A DNA stretch of 64,000 nucleotides from Chaetoderma sp. LZ-2023a (lineage: Eukaryota > Mollusca > Caudofoveata > Chaetodermatida > Chaetodermatidae). The translations under genes were made by a program, and so were the position numbers. Where the stretch lies: positions 130,927,270 through 130,991,269 of the forward strand of contig CM067374.1 of the NCBI GenBank assembly GCA_034401795.1, given 5' to 3'. Position 1 is the first letter of the stretch. Each line of letters begins with the position of its first letter. Positions 51,700 to 64,000 of the stretch are shown one piece after another. The notes beneath the pieces were generated by a model. The model ran no database searches. It saw nothing but the letters and a program-made list of their open reading frames with translations, and was not told the origin of the DNA.

Positions 51700-52049
51700 A
51701 TATCAATATGAATGCATTATTTATTTATTTATTTATTTATTTAATTCTGAAAATTAGTCTTCTGGTACAATCTATGGGGCTTATGGCCGTAATCCCTTGC
51801 TAAATTATACAGGGGGAACGTCACCGTAGACAAGGATGTGGGTCGATCCCGCTGACTGCCCACTGCTTTATATGTATCAGCTTACAAGTGGAATAAATGA
51901 AAATATTGAAAATAATGATCAAGTATACTCGTATTTCTATTGTTATATGAAGTGAAAGTCTTATTTTCAGTAATCCGATTCTATCCGTTGATTTACTTTT
52001 TAAAGTCATAAACGAATCTTACATTGAAGTTAATAATTTGTTCTTGTGT

Positions 52050-52500
52050 AGCGATATGGATACCATCGGCCGCTGGACATTTACCATTCTTATGGCTCAT
52101 CAAGTCGGTGTATGTTCTTGATGGAAAGAACATAAGGAAAGTTTGTAATTTCTATGCTGACTACCAACTTAGAGATATTTTATTCTGTATTATATTATAT
52201 ACACTTCACATAATCAAGTTTGTAAAGCTAAAAAAAAGTATTCAAATGAAGACCTAAACAAGCAGAACAGAAACGGTACTGCTCATAAAACCAAGCATAT
52301 GCTAATTATCTTCTTCCTCATTTCATGGATTCCTGCATTCATGCATGATGTGGTGCGTGAAGGCAGTCGGTGTACCATATAGACGTTATCATATGCTCTT
52401 GTATTATGTCACAAATCTTATCCTGGCAGTCAATAACTGTGCGAATCCATATATGCTAATGCCAAAACCAATGATATTCTCAACTGCATCTGTATACCTA
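52050..52500 (+). pseudogene. Broken rhodopsin-like GPCR fragment (TM4-TM7)
   Basis: One frame gives a hydrophobic segment around AIWIPSAAGHLPFLW (TM4-like), a cysteine in a loop (KVCNFY), and a TM5-like stretch ending in lysines. After a stop and frame change comes HKTKHMLIIFFLISWIPAF (TM6-like). After a second frame change, NLILAVNNCANPYM resembles the TM7 NPxxY region. No TM1-TM3 are seen. At least two frame breaks make it a pseudogene. An exon of a diverged working receptor is less likely. Confidence 0.5.
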
Positions 52501-52579
52501 ACTGCCAGAGGAAATAAATGGGTGGTTACTAAAGTGGTTGCTGTTGAATTTGACTTTCTGACAAACGGGTAGAAAACTT

Positions 52580-53762
52580 CATTGTATTATATATAAGTAC
52601 ACGGTTTTACCTTCCGGAATATTGTACGGTTACAACGTGCATCATTAACCCAATATGAGTTAGGCCAAATGTGATAAATTATTTGGTAGTTGGTAGATGT
52701 ATTCACTGTTCTTGATGTAATATTCTTGAGAGGTAGTGCTTCAATATGTTATGCCGAAGCCAGGAACGATATTGATATATTGGTGCCGAACTTTGATCTT
52801 AGGAAGACCCCCATCAGAATAAAACAAAATTTTCACCGTACATCGAGGGTTTCCATGCTACATAATCTCTATAATAAGAAAATCAGTCCCTATTGCCGAT
52901 TTATGTGAAATGGGTGGCGCTCTCAGTATTAATGATTGTTTGGTATCTCTTAAAAGGTTATAGAAAGACATGCATTCGCAATTAAATTCAAATCTGAAGG
53001 AAATATAACTATTATTTAAATCTGCAAAGTTTTACTCAAAGATCCAAATTTATGTTAGTTATGGATAATGCAACCATAATGAAGTGCTTTAGTTTCAATG
53101 CATCTAGGGTAAGTCGGTGCTGAATAAATCATGGCCATGTGTTTGGTGTTTTTTCGCCTGCATGTAAACACCTTTCAAGGTTGATCTGCTGGAACAGTAT
53201 GCCACACATCATTGACTGTACTATATAGTCTGTTAACACAGATTCCTGGGCCCGTACTGGGCAAATAACTAGCCATATTGGCCCGGTATTATCCCAGTAT
53301 CGGCCTAATAACATGCGTTATCAGGGTAGAGTAGTTTCCCATGTGCAGATATTGGCTCTACCTCCTCGGCGGGGTACATGATGCCCATCCCAGGGCATGT
53401 ATCTATGCTCACTATCTTGTGACAATGCGGCCTTGCTTGACCATTGCTACATGCCCTTGGTATTTTGCCAAACCATGCACATTCCCTTCTGTACAAGGCA
53501 GTTGGTGTTGCCAAAACTCTTTCTGGCAGGAGGGATCGACAAAAGGACTGCTTGTGGGATGTTTCTTGCACCTCCCAGCTCCCGTAGGATCTTACACAGG
53601 GACGATTACTTTGTTATAGTAAGGTCTGCCACTGAGGAGACTACGATTTCTGCATTCCGTTCACTTTTAGATAACAAAAGCCAAGGACCATCTGGAATCT
53701 GCATAACTGGCTTCCCTTATAAAAGCCGAAAATCGGAATGGATACAAATTACCTAACTAAAA
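52580..53762. other. No gene recognised
   Basis: Short frames only (for example 53397-53756); none with a family motif or splice context I trust. Confidence 0.35.
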
Positions 53763-54153
53763 CGGAATGGAGGAGTTAGATCTGTCACTAAAGTCTAAGA
53801 TGTCGTAATCAATTATGTCACTTGTTGGATGATGTCACAATCATAATGATGTAACACTATCACGAAAATCGAATAGTCTATCAGGAAGATATGTATGTCT
53901 TTGATGAATTTACAATTTAACAATTATTCTGTTGGATATTTAGAAACTGTTGGATATTTAGGTGCTGCTGCCATAGACAAAAACAGCTCCCAAGTAAATT
54001 AGTTTCATTAAATTCAACAGGTTACCTGTATAGTTTTATTGAAATTTAGATTCTTGAAATTCAGGATTCGCAGTTTCAAATCTATTCCGACTTCCATAAA
54101 ATCTGGACGGAGGTTAGCTGAAAATATGTGGAGCATAGCTAGAAATGTGCGAG
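53763..54153 (-). mobile_element. MITE variant, reverse
   Basis: ggaggagttagatctgtcac, gatgatgtcacaatc, palindrome remnants, and ggagcatagctagaaatgtg at the end. Confidence 0.55.
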
Positions 54154-54600
54154 GTGCAGGATTGCAGTAGGGCAGCGTGCATGCTTAATGTGTAATGTTG
54201 CCGTAAACAGATGGAGTGCAACTGACGGAGGCCGGTCACCATGTTGGTCTCTATTTCATACAGAAATACTAAATACTACTTCCAGAGAGCTTACCTGTAG
54301 TAGCCGGACTATTCAGTACACCTGTTTGGCGATAAAGCCTAGCTGGTTCACTCTATAAGCTGCTCTCGGGGTGAATGAGCCTTCTGGCCAACTAATTGTT
54401 TGGCAACTCCCTCCGCCGGTTTGGTTAGAGCCGACCCGAGAAAATGCAGTGGTTTCTCGACAGTTAGAATTGAAACTGTGACGAGTCACACAATCCCCTG
54501 TACCCTCACCGGTACCTATTAGGATAGTCACTAAGCCAAAGTAGAATTTCACTGCGCAAACATTAACTATAGTAAAATTGCATAGCAGTCTCTTGTTACT
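54154..54600. other. Nothing recognised
   Basis: No gene or repeat relationship identified. Confidence 0.3.
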
Positions 54601-54838
54601 TTAACCCTTTCACGACGAAGCCGGCCAAAACCAGCATCTGTAGTGGTCTTGGGCAATTCCCATTTGAGGGCCAAGAGAAGACTATTTTTGAAAATGTATC
54701 ACCGGAATGATTGGCTCGATAACCGAGCCAGTAATTATAGTGGTAAATTTTCAAAAATAGACTTCACTTGGCCTGCAATTTGACATTCAATAAGTAAATA
54801 TTTTAATTTTTTGAGCAAATTTAGTCATTAAAGGGTTA
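54601..54838. mobile_element. Palindromic MITE D, complete copy
   Basis: Ends taaccctttcacgac and gtcattaaagggtta. Interior arms gaagactatttttgaaaatg and cattttcaaaaatagacttc style flank a central gctcgataaccgagc. About 238 bp, non-coding. Confidence 0.65.
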
Positions 54839-55011
54839 CGCTTGTTTTTCCGATTGAACGACAACATTGTTTTAATATATATTAATTTACACAATCATAC
54901 AAAATAAAACATATTTTGTATCGCTGGACACATAAATGCTTCCTTAATATGGGTCATAATATAAGTATGTTTTATACGGAGCTATCTTCGAGTGTTTAAA
55001 CATATTGTAAC

Positions 55012-55378
55012 CAATTTCTAACTCTGCCCGCCCATTTATAGCTAAGCTACGCCCACTCATCGCGCGTTTTGGGATCGATTTATATGCTTTGAACCCGAAT
55101 TTCACAAAATCAAATTCCAAGGTAACTATACAGGTAAACTTTTATATTATTCTGTAAATATTTTGAAACGAATTTGACTGGTTGCGATAATGCATATGGT
55201 AAATTAGTTTCAAGATAATCAGCCGAATGTGTGTTGAATAGTAAATCCATCAAGGACATGACATTCGTACACTGGACGGACATTTAAATGTTCATGACGG
55301 AGCTAGTTACGTCATTCATTACGCATTTTGATTGTAACCTAAGCTACACGTGACATGATTATGACGTCATATACTAGT
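55012..55378 (+). mobile_element. MITE-B, right end truncated by element H
   Basis: aaccaatttctaactctgcc, ttttgggatcgatttatatg, a shortened palindrome, and tatgacgtcatatactag near the H boundary. Confidence 0.6.
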
Positions 55379-55394
55379 GAAATTATAAGCTTAA

Positions 55395-58057
55395 TGTGAT
55401 GCATACTGTATTACATGAAGATGAGGTGGCTGATTTCCGCGGAATTCAACACCGTCACCTTATGTAAGTTCAAAGATACTGAGTTAGTAGTTGCCGCTTT
55501 ATTTATGCGGCCCTTCTGCTAGATCCTATCCTAACGTTTAGTTCTTGGGTCCAGACTCCAGATCAAGGTTAAGCCGCAAATGGCTGTGTATTCTAACTAT
55601 TTTTAACATATGAGCCTGACAGGCGAGAATGTTCGGTGACCGTATGGTCACCCTCACCGAGCATTCCCCTCAGTTAGACAGTGTGCGGAAATGCCATGAG
55701 GTGATAGTTCCAGAATCATATAGCGATCCTGTTACCACCGCATCACGCTCGTATATAACAGCACAGGAACAAGTCACATTACATAAGCATTGGAAAGCAC
55801 ATATAAGTTTATGGTGGGGATAAAGATGCAGTTATCCAACTATTGTGACCTTCCCGTGAGGGCGTGGTGGGTTCTAAGACCGCACCCAGTCACTTGTACA
55901 GTTAGATGGAGAGCTGAGTCCTGTCCGTCACCAGTGTGTCGGGGGCAGACCATGTGAGATCCGCACAAGGGGAATTAAAATTTTACCTGTCGTTAGGGTT
56001 ATGTGAAGTTGGCCCAGAGATGCACTGCAGGCCAGTAACCATAATATCTTCGCAGTGCTTCCTACTTTGGCGTGGTTTTCTCACTAACTAGTATCCGAAG
56101 ATACATGGGAAGTGTGTGCAGTCATCGTCACCTTGTTTCTAACAGCTCTGAAATACCAATAGTTTCACAGTCAGTTTTAAACAACGTGAAGGGGGTAGAT
56201 CCAAACAATTAATAAGCTCGGAAGCTGGAGGAGCGTAGACAGAGACACTCACTCATATAACGGAGGCCTTAAGGTATATGGCCAATTTATACAACCTAGC
56301 CGGTGTGCGGTGTTACATATCCGCTACTCCCGGAAAAGAGACTTACACGAAATGTCTCCTATAGAGTAATCGTCCCTGCGATAAACCTATCCTATCGAGC
56401 TAAAATAGATCAGGTGTAGTCGACCTAATCTCATGCTCGCGCAGCGACATCAGTGAAAAAGTGATGTTGTTGGGGAACAAGGTGGTGCGGTTGTTGTTGT
56501 TATATTGTGTAGCCTAGCGAACCGCGGCTCTAATGTTATTACATAAAATAAGCAAACCAATTCTAACTAGGATGGCTACTACCAAAACTTATCACAGAAC
56601 AGTAAAATAGAAGGTCACACCTTGACAGTGCTTATGGGCGGAAAAATCGGAATAATATATACATTATATTAATAAACTATAAAAATGCGGTCTCAAGCGA
56701 CCGGAAGGTACCTTAGTCATCAGTACCTGTTACACAAAAGTAATATATGAATACAATAATAATATTACAATGACGGAGTACATATTAGTCAGCGGTATGG
56801 AAAAAGTTCAGGAATCACAGTAGTTGCAGTGTCACAAATTTGAAACTCGAGATGGCAAGATGCCGAAGTCAGCTGCTAGGGAAAACTGGAGGCGAACTGT
56901 CTGATACGGCTCATTCACAGGAGCAGTAAAGAAGAACGTTTGCGGATGCGGATAGCTAGTAGTTTGTCGCGCACAAAGTTAATAATTGAAGCAGTGTTTG
57001 GAAAGCTATGTACTGGTGCGGAAATTGAAAGCTGCCCTGTGGTTATGAAGGCCTACGGATGAAAGTTAACAATGCGGATGCATTCTGGCGGATCACAAGA
57101 CGAAATGCACCGCAAAATGTCCAAAGTTGAACACAACACATGTGCGGATTTGATTTACCACTGGTTGGCATGGTACCACTGATCTGGCGAGTTATCCATC
57201 CAGCACATCCCTCGCCCTACATACATAGACGAGGTTACATCAGGGCCGGTCAACTGGCCCATCTGCATGAAGGTCCCTCTGCGGTTGGTAGTTTGGGTCA
57301 CCTTACTTTAATTTCGCTATTGCCCACGGGTGATATCCTTCCGGAACTGTTCAAAAGTTGCGATGGGGGTGTAGTGGCTAGTACCCTGGTGAGACGAGTG
57401 CGCAATACCAAGAGGCACCACAGTGGCTATAGGGAGCCCACTTGCTGTAAGCAGTTAACTTCGACTCACTATTTTCAGACCAGGTACCTCACTACCACCT
57501 TTTCTCTCCTGGCTGCTCTCGATTCTGATTTTCCAGGCCCTTTTATACTACTCGAGACGTCACAGCTGGAGCGCCACAGCCAATCAGCGAGCGAGGTACA
57601 GAGGCAGGGAAGCGGTCACGTGATGTGCTATCGTACCCGTGCACTGAGTGTATGCATGCACTAAGCCTATGGAGTTGTATATTTTGAAAGGATTAAAGAT
57701 AACTCGGTCATTTCTGGACCGATTTTAATATGGTAAAAAGGATTTGGAATCCTCGTTTCATTCCGGTCAAAATCCAGACCAAGAACGACGAGGAAGGTAT
57801 GATTTAAAGGAATTATATGTACCAACTAGGTACAAAATATTATGCTTTTTCCCTCCAACGCTGGCAAGCAATCTCTGACGGCTTCGTATGCACGCTAGGC
57901 AATCTCACGGACTTAGCCGTTTTACGACCCGTATATGAATTTATACATGCGTACTGTCCCACCCAGGTGGGGACGTGCTTGGAACGTACCTGCTCCAGCC
58001 GTTCCACACCCAGACATTCTGGGATGGTTCGTACCTGACCGGCCGATCTGTGCTACA
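55395..58057 (-). mobile_element. LTR-like element H, copy 2 (full length)
   Basis: 2663 bp, beginning TGTAGCACAGATC on the - strand and ending GCATCACA, a TG...CA form typical of LTRs. A - strand promoter arrangement lies about 510 bp from that start: CCAAT (57579-57585), E-box and CRE-like gacgtcac (57556-57563), then TATAAAA (57541-57549). No ORF of note, so it may be a solo LTR or a non-autonomous element. Its left edge abuts a truncated MITE-B. Confidence 0.55.
57541..57590 (-). promoter_or_regulatory. Putative Pol II core promoter in element H copy 2
   Basis: On the - strand: ATTGG (inverted CCAAT), CAGCTG E-box, GTGACGTC CRE-like site, then TATAAAAG about 30 bp downstream of the CCAAT box. 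The same order and spacing recur in copy 3. Confidence 0.5.
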
Positions 58058-60449
58058 ATACCACAGCGCAACCACAAATAACAAGAGGACAAGTCATATT
58101 ACAAAAGTATTTTTAGAAAGCGGTTTTTAACTTATTTACGGTGGGGAGAGAGAAACGGATTTCCATCTATGGTGGCCTTCCCAGAGGGCGAGGTGGGCTC
58201 TAAGGTCTCACCCAGTCACCGTTCGAGTTAGATGGCGATCTGCATCTTTATCCACCACCTAATGTTTCGGGTGCGGATCATGTGAGACCTGAAGCCTGGA
58301 GTTACCATTTTAGATGCGTTAGGTTTAAAGAAAGTTGCCCAAAGAACACACTGCTGGACGGGCAATAATAGTATTTGTTTATTTTCTGAGTGGTTCCTAC
58401 TTTGGCATATAGCTTGCTTAATAAGTATCCGAAGAGACACAGGGGAATGCATGGTCATCGACATCTTGATTCTGACTGTCAAGAAACCCCAGTAGTTTCT
58501 TAATTCAGTCCTAACCAATGTGGCAGATGGAATCCAAATAATTATTTCCGCAAGATGGACAGAGAAGCGTAGTCAGAGGCAGCCACTCGTTCGTTAAATT
58601 TGGGAGGCCTTAACATGAATGGTCATCTATAAAAACTAATGGTACCATGGTAATATAACGACGCCATAGTGTACGGAAAAGGGTTTTATAATAACATGTT
58701 TCCGTTTAACGAGTAGTCGCCCTTGGCTACTTTGAAACCTATTCTATCGAGCTATCATAATTAGGTTTAGTGGCACCATGTCATGCTCGCTAGTGAGAGT
58801 ATGAACAGTGATATTAATGAAAAATTGTTGCTATAGGGGAGAAACAAGGTGATGCGTTTGTTGTTGATGGATAGTGTACCCTAAGTGAACTGCGGTCCAA
58901 GTATTTTGTAGTTTGCATAATAACTAGCTAATAATATAGGCAGAATGCCTTATTACATCTATACACATAATGAAAATATGGAGGTTATATCTGACCATAC
59001 GGTACTGTTTAATTGCTGGAACTGTTCACAATGTAAATAATTATGTTCAGTATTAATTCATAACGGAGGTCACACCCGACCTTTCGGTACCGCTTAGTTG
59101 TGGTATTTATTTATGAAAAACAGTATAACATCAAATTTTAAGATATATCTTCCTATGTGGGGCACCTATTAGTCATCAGAGCAGAACTTAATATTCATCA
59201 CATGTAGTTGATGCACCACACAGTTGTGGTACGAGAAGGCACGCGGTGTAGCTGCTGCTGCTTGGAAATCTACCACATGGTACTAGCTGGTTCGTTCAGT
59301 TACTCAGGAACTGTGAAGGATAACGTAATTTCGGGTGGTTAGCAAGTTTCCGCACATAGTACACAATGTATGATCTACCGTAATTTTGATATATTGTATT
59401 TGGTGAGAGAGTGTGACAAATGCCTCCTTTATATGAAGACGAAGAAGCATATAATACAGGATTTCTGTTTTGGCACAAGATGATCTGCGCTGCTTAGCTC
59501 TTGCGGCACGTAAGGCAATGCCCTTATCTGGACTATGGTCAAAACATTAATTTAGTAACACTGGATGCGTCCATTGTTCTCTACCACCATTTCCAGCGTG
59601 GCACGGCAAGTCTGGCGAGACAGCTGAACACCCCTTGTTTTTACGTACATACACTTTGTTGGTAGCCGTAAAAAATCTTACACCGCAATGAAGGTACTGC
59701 TAGTGATGGTGGTGGAATGAGAAACCTTTTAATTTGTATTTTTGCCCATGTTGATCTACCAGGAGCGTCCACAAACTTAGTGCAGTGTGGAGCGCGGGTG
59801 TCCTGAGAAGGAACCTGACTGAAATAAGCTGCGTTGGTGTAGATTGCAGAACACGAGCTCTACGCAATAGGCAGATAGTGAGAATGCTCCCACTCGGACC
59901 GAAACCGCCTCACTTCTACTGGTTTCTAACTTTCAGAGCTCCTTTTATACTGGATGATGACGCAGCACCAGCAAGACTCAGCCAATCAGAACGCACGTTG
60001 TGTACGAGGTATGGTAGCTAGCAAAATAGTGCCTGGCCTTCACCCGAGCACGCACGCACGCACCCGCTCTAGCGATGTCTCCGTTTAGTTGGAGCTCAAA
60101 ATAGTCCGTTTGTATTTTGTGATATCTTCGCAAGATCTGAACAGATTTTATTTGTTTACTGTTTTAAATTTCCCTTCCAATTCTGGTATTGATTCATACC
60201 AAAATCACGGGGAACGGTCCAATATTACGGAATCGCCGTAATAAGTCTCCACACACTAACGCGCGAGTGCTGACTACCCCTTACGGCCGCGCACGCGCAT
60301 CGGGCGATCTCACGGAATCTTTGTCCTCTTTTTACATGGCTATACACGCGTGCCTTATGCTACCCAGGAGGGCGAGCGTGGAGCGTCCCAGCCGGGCGTA
60401 CCAAGATGTGCCTGGCCGGTCCGTACCGGACAGGGAGGTCTGCTCTACA
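58058..60449 (-). mobile_element. LTR-like element H, copy 3 (left end missing)
   Basis: Starts at a point matching about 55755 in copy 2 and continues collinearly to tgctctaca at the right end. The promoter block is conserved: CCAAT at 59981-59988 and TATAAAA at 59943-59950. It is directly head-to-tail with copy 2, so a tandem or nested arrangement is likely. Confidence 0.55.
59941..59990 (-). promoter_or_regulatory. Putative Pol II core promoter in element H copy 3
   Basis: On the - strand: TGATTGGC, a TCA-type half-CRE (gcgtca), then GTATAAAAGG. Spacing of CCAAT to TATA is about 31 bp, as in copy 2. Confidence 0.5.
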
Positions 60450-60529
60450 AATACAATACGGAAAATGTTAAACAGACATGGTATCTGGTATATCATCGTC
60501 GTCCTCATAATTTATTCACACTGTAATAT

Positions 60530-60753
60530 CTAAATTGGGTCAAGAATATAAAAAATATGTGCTTATTGAATGCCTATTTGCAGATCAAGAGAAGACTTTT
60601 TTGAAGATTTACTATTGGAATGACTGGCTCAGTTATCGAGCCAGTCATTCCAGTGGTGAATTTTCAAACGATTTCTTCTCTTGACCTGCAAATTGACATT
60701 CCTCAAGATAACAGTAGAGGCTGGGTTTGGCGGCTTCATCATGAAAGGGTTAA
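60530..60753. mobile_element. Palindromic MITE D, copy
   Basis: Central gactggctcagttatcgagc cagtc palindrome, with agagaagac arms and catgaaagggttaac at the right end. Same family as 54601-54838, opposite orientation. Confidence 0.6.
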
Positions 60754-61066
60754 CATACAATAAGAGAAGATGATAGGCTTACATGGACAGTCGTTGTCGT
60801 TGCAATGCTTAATACAGGTCTATGACAGTAACAAGTGGGTGAGTAAATATGGGGTTTGCTACCAGTAAAAGCATTAATTGAAGTATTTTTTTATAGTTGT
60901 CTTTATCTGAGATAATGGAATTTCGGTGTTAAACATTCTAAAGGATTTTGCTAGAAAAACACACAATTCTGCCAAGTAAGTCACATCTTGGTGGCGGTTG
61001 CTTGAAACGACTTGCATAAGCCTAACGCTAGTCAATCGGTCACTGAATACGGGTAGTTTATTAATA
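60754..61066. other. Nothing recognised
   Basis: AT-rich spacer between MITE D and MITE-A. Confidence 0.35.
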
Positions 61067-61433
61067 CAATGGACTTTTCCAGTTTTAGCTATGCCCCACC
61101 CATCATTAGCTAAGCAGTACCCACACCACGCTCGTGTTGGAATCGATGGATCGCTGAGCTTCTTGACTATCAATTTCCAGAAAACTATACGCTTATGGCA
61201 GAAACACGCCCAGTAAATTTACTTTCAACATATTCAACAGCATGTTTATTAAATAGCAAAGACATACAACTCGTACAACGTGTCGGGCTATTAAAGCATT
61301 TAAGACGGTCTAAATCGAGTCAGTCATGACGTCACGATTATGCCGTTATGCTAATCGTCACATATTTGATTATGACGTCATATGACGTAATATGATGGAC
61401 GGACGGGTGGTCTGTTAATACAACTGGTCCATG
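61067..61433 (+). mobile_element. MITE-A, palindrome deleted
   Basis: caatggacttttccagtttt to caactggtccatgg; CRE-type sites at 61370-61390. Confidence 0.7.
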
Positions 61434-61504
61434 GTGTGTGGACCATGGATTACCAAGCGGTATTAGCCCTGTAATAATCAATTTGGTCATGACAATTTTA
61501 ATAG

Positions 61505-61924
61505 AAGGATCCATTTTAGGTAGGACTATGCCACGTCCATGTCTAGCTAAGCTCCGCCCATATTTGCGTGTTGGAATCGGTGTATATACGCTGAATAATG
61601 AATTCCAAGATTCCCAATTTCAAGGTAACCATACAGGTAAACTGTTGCACATTTTGAAACTAATTTGACTAGGTGCTTTAAAACGTTTGCTGCCTCTGGC
61701 CGCAACGATGTCAGGTAAAATTAGTTTCAAAATATTCAACACGATCCTGATTAATTAGTAAAGACATACAATTCGCACACCTGACGGACTATTCAATGTT
61801 AATGACGGATCTTGGCACGTCACTCATTACACATTTGGATTATGACGTCAGCCTGTATATGACGCAATCGATTTTGAATATTTTACGATATTCTTGAGTG
61901 ACATATCGAATCCAGTCATTATCA
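61505..61924 (+). mobile_element. MITE-B, forward
   Basis: ggatccattttaggtaggac, palindrome 61640-61742, aaagacatacaattcgcaca, and gattatgacgtcagcctg. Confidence 0.6.
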
Positions 61925-62465
61925 TAGAAAATCTTCTATGTCAATTTGTGACCACGAAACGATTGTTTATTAAATTATACCACAGGAACGATAGGCTCCG
62001 TTATGAGTCGGTCATTCCAGCGGTTACTTTTAAAAAAGGCTACCTGTTAAATGGACATTTCTCAAGGTAACACCATTCCAGGTAAGCTGTTGAATATTTT
62101 GAAACTAATTTGATTGAGTGATGTTGCTGACTATGGCAGCAACAACATCCAGTAAAATTAGTTTGAATAAATAGTAAAAACATACAGTTCGAACAGCGTC
62201 TAGTCAATTTTGTTTCACAATATTCAACCGAATGTTGATTAAATAGTAAGGACACGCAATTCATACACTTGACTGGCTATTCAATGTCCCTGGCGGACCT
62301 AGATACGTCATTCATTAACAGATCAGAAATATCCTATGTCTATTTGCCATCCAAGAGACGATTGCGGGTTTTTTTGCAATTTACCGCTGGAATTATAGGC
62401 TTGGTTGTCCAACCAGACATTCCAGTGGTAAAATTTCAAAAAAGGTTCTCCGGTGAGTAGCTGAT
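61925..62465. mobile_element. Two more D-like segments interleaved with MITE fragments
   Basis: 61925-62040 and 62320-62465 repeat the cctatgt.tatttg and ggaa.gataggct motifs of 2205-2330. Between them (62075-62315) lie MITE-A/B pieces with the central palindrome. Confidence 0.4.
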
Positions 62466-62779
62466 GCAACTGGACATTTCTAACGATCACTGCAGAAGCC
62501 ATTTGTGGTCAGTTTGATAGAGTGCTAAAGTGGAAATCGAAGAGATGCTGCACTCGGGCATGGGCTTGAGTACTTTTATCTTCAGAAGGAATGATAAACG
62601 TGTTTTGTACGTAGTCATCCAGCAAAAGAAGAGTAGTTATTTGGAGTTCCATTGGCTGTTTATTAAAATAATTAAGCGGTCATCGCCGCGCAAACTCTAT
62701 TCCAGTCGGAACAGATCAGATAAGAGAACTCGCCATGAATCACGGATATGAACATAATAATTATGAGATATCTAGCAAT

Positions 62780-62900
62780 CTAAAAATAGAGCCGTGTCTT
62801 CGTGCCGAGAATTATTTTCTCGATTTCGTATCGATGGAGATCTCGCAACATCTAATCTAATGTGAGCGAGATAGTCAGCAGGACCACAATCCCCTGGTCG
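62780..62900. repeat. Repeat C fragment
   Basis: Shares taaaaatagagcc and cttcgtgccgagaatta with the 38.7-kb copy, then diverges. Confidence 0.4.
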
Positions 62901-62939
62901 AAATGGCCGCGCCTATAGGCAATTCTAGACAGCAATAAT

Positions 62940-63165
62940 TAACATTCTGTTGACTAAGTTGAAAGTAATTTGACCGGATGCTGTTGCTACCAGCCACATA
63001 TCCCGGTCGAATTAGTTTCAAAATAGTCAACAACTTACATCATAGTTAGCTTAAAAATTATATTCTGAGATGTCATGGCTCAACGGGATTAATATCAATT
63101 CAAAAGTGTAATCTAAGCGGGTGGAGCTTAGCGAGAAATGGACGGGTATAGCTAGAAATTGGTTA
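62940..63165 (-). mobile_element. MITE variant, reverse, partial
   Basis: Palindrome arms (tctgttgactaagttgaaag and gtttcaaaatagtcaacaac) and gggtggagcttagcgagaaa near its end. Confidence 0.55.
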
Positions 63166-63182
63166 CTATGTATTGGGGGATA

Positions 63183-63550
63183 CAGTTTTAGCTATACACC
63201 ATCCACACGTGGCCCGTGTTGGGATCGATCGATCCCTGAACTCCCTGACTATCAATTTCCAGGTAAGCTATTAACTATTTTGAAACTAATTTGATTGGGT
63301 GCTGTTGCTGCCTATGGCTGCCTATAACAGCAACAGCGCCTAATCAAATTAGTTTCCAAACATTCATTAGCATGTTTATTAAATAGTAAAGACATACAAT
63401 TCGTACAGCAGCACATAGTCCGTCATCAATTAACGGTGCATAACAAACCTAGCTACGTCATTCATGACGTAATTATTATCATATCACCATGCACATCATG
63501 ATGTTGATTATGACGTAATATGATCGAGGGATAACCTGGAATCCTCTATT
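63183..63550 (+). mobile_element. MITE-A, nearly full length
   Basis: acagttttagctatacacca to ataacctggaatcctctatt g; gatcgatcgatcc; palindrome at 63265-63365. Confidence 0.75.
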
Positions 63551-63551
63551 G

Positions 63552-64000
63552 ACAGAGCTCTCCTCATTAATACCAATTCTTTTATACCATTCTGAGGAGT
63601 ATGTGCTAGATTTAGCATATCCTGTACACGAAACTTCGCGTTTCTGCCTGACACGGAAGAAAAGGACTGAACCTTGTACCAGCCTCAGAGCGTGTTCCGC
63701 ACATGCGTCGGTCCATACCTCTGCCTTAAAATAAGAACTTTTGTGACGGAACATCAGGTGGACCTACATTTTACCACCCAGTTCTTCTACGCGAGGCATG
63801 TCTAACATCCCCCACGCCCTGCTCTCCAGCTACTGGCGAACCACCGCCTACGACCTTTTCGCATCGGTTCACTCCCACTCTCACGCAAGAACTTTCTCAC
63901 GCCTAAGAGAAATTCCACCTTCGACTCCATGGCATTGTCATCTCCGGCCACGGGAAACTGGGATGGACAACTTTTACCCCCTTTACTCTAAACTTTTGAA
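63552..64000. other. Unassigned window end
   Basis: A + frame beginning MSNIPHALLSSYW at about 63800 stays open to the window edge. A - frame with RKGRRRWFASSWRAGRGG is also open for about 60 codons. Neither is recognised. Confidence 0.25.

Noticed and set aside
51591..51803. 70-codon ORF starting MFRPTLYYIS
   Set aside because: A shadow in another frame over the last exon of the unknown gene and its 3' flank.

Overview
The window is animal nuclear DNA. Genes are split by GT-AG introns, most of the sequence is transposon-derived, and there are LINE and SINE remnants and very many simple repeats. The protein domains and repeat style suggest a marine invertebrate. A SINE whose 5' part resembles mollusc SINEs hints at a lophotrochozoan, but the species cannot be named from this sequence.

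Two spliced genes can be followed, both on the + strand. The first (18543-34066) encodes a secreted zinc metalloprotease of the astacin family. It has a propeptide with a furin-type site, the complete zinc-binding motif and Met-turn, then an unusual C-type-lectin-like domain, then a six-cysteine kringle domain that ends at the stop codon. All six exon junctions keep frame; the exon(s) carrying the signal peptide were not found. The second gene (47129-51699) encodes an unrecognised protein whose two large exons are ancient duplicates of each other; its 3' end is complete and its 5' end unknown. A broken rhodopsin-like GPCR fragment lies at 52050-52500. A decayed mobile-element ORF lies on the - strand at 42487-43230.

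The dominant repeat is a roughly 380-420 bp MITE-like family, called MITE-A here, with about 35 footprints. It has terminal inverted repeats (caatggacctttccag), a central near-perfect palindrome of about 95 bp, and one half packed with TGACGTCA (CRE-type) sites. A sister form, MITE-B, has twice expanded a 21-bp piece of its own end into minisatellites (7665-8976 and 33358-33690). Nested insertions with readable target-site duplications give a relative chronology: a LINE inside a MITE (25769-27223), a SINE inside a MITE (32536-32777), a 243-bp repeat inside a MITE (30297-30539), and a LINE with an intact 602-codon RT ORF inside a 68-bp tandem array (34233-36746).

Other structures: a foldback element (4680-5535); a 1.3-kb element with about 300-bp terminal inverted repeats and a TA duplication (11787-13106); three copies of a 2.4-2.8-kb LTR-like element (15492-18263, 55395-58057, 58058-60449) with TG...CA-like ends and a conserved CCAAT/CRE/TATA arrangement reading on the - strand; and palindromic and AT-rich MITE families. 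The most unusual local features are the lectin-kringle astacin itself, the 68-bp CRE-bearing array made from the end of its kringle exon, and a duplicated stub of its lectin exon with the splice acceptor placed in an upstream intron.
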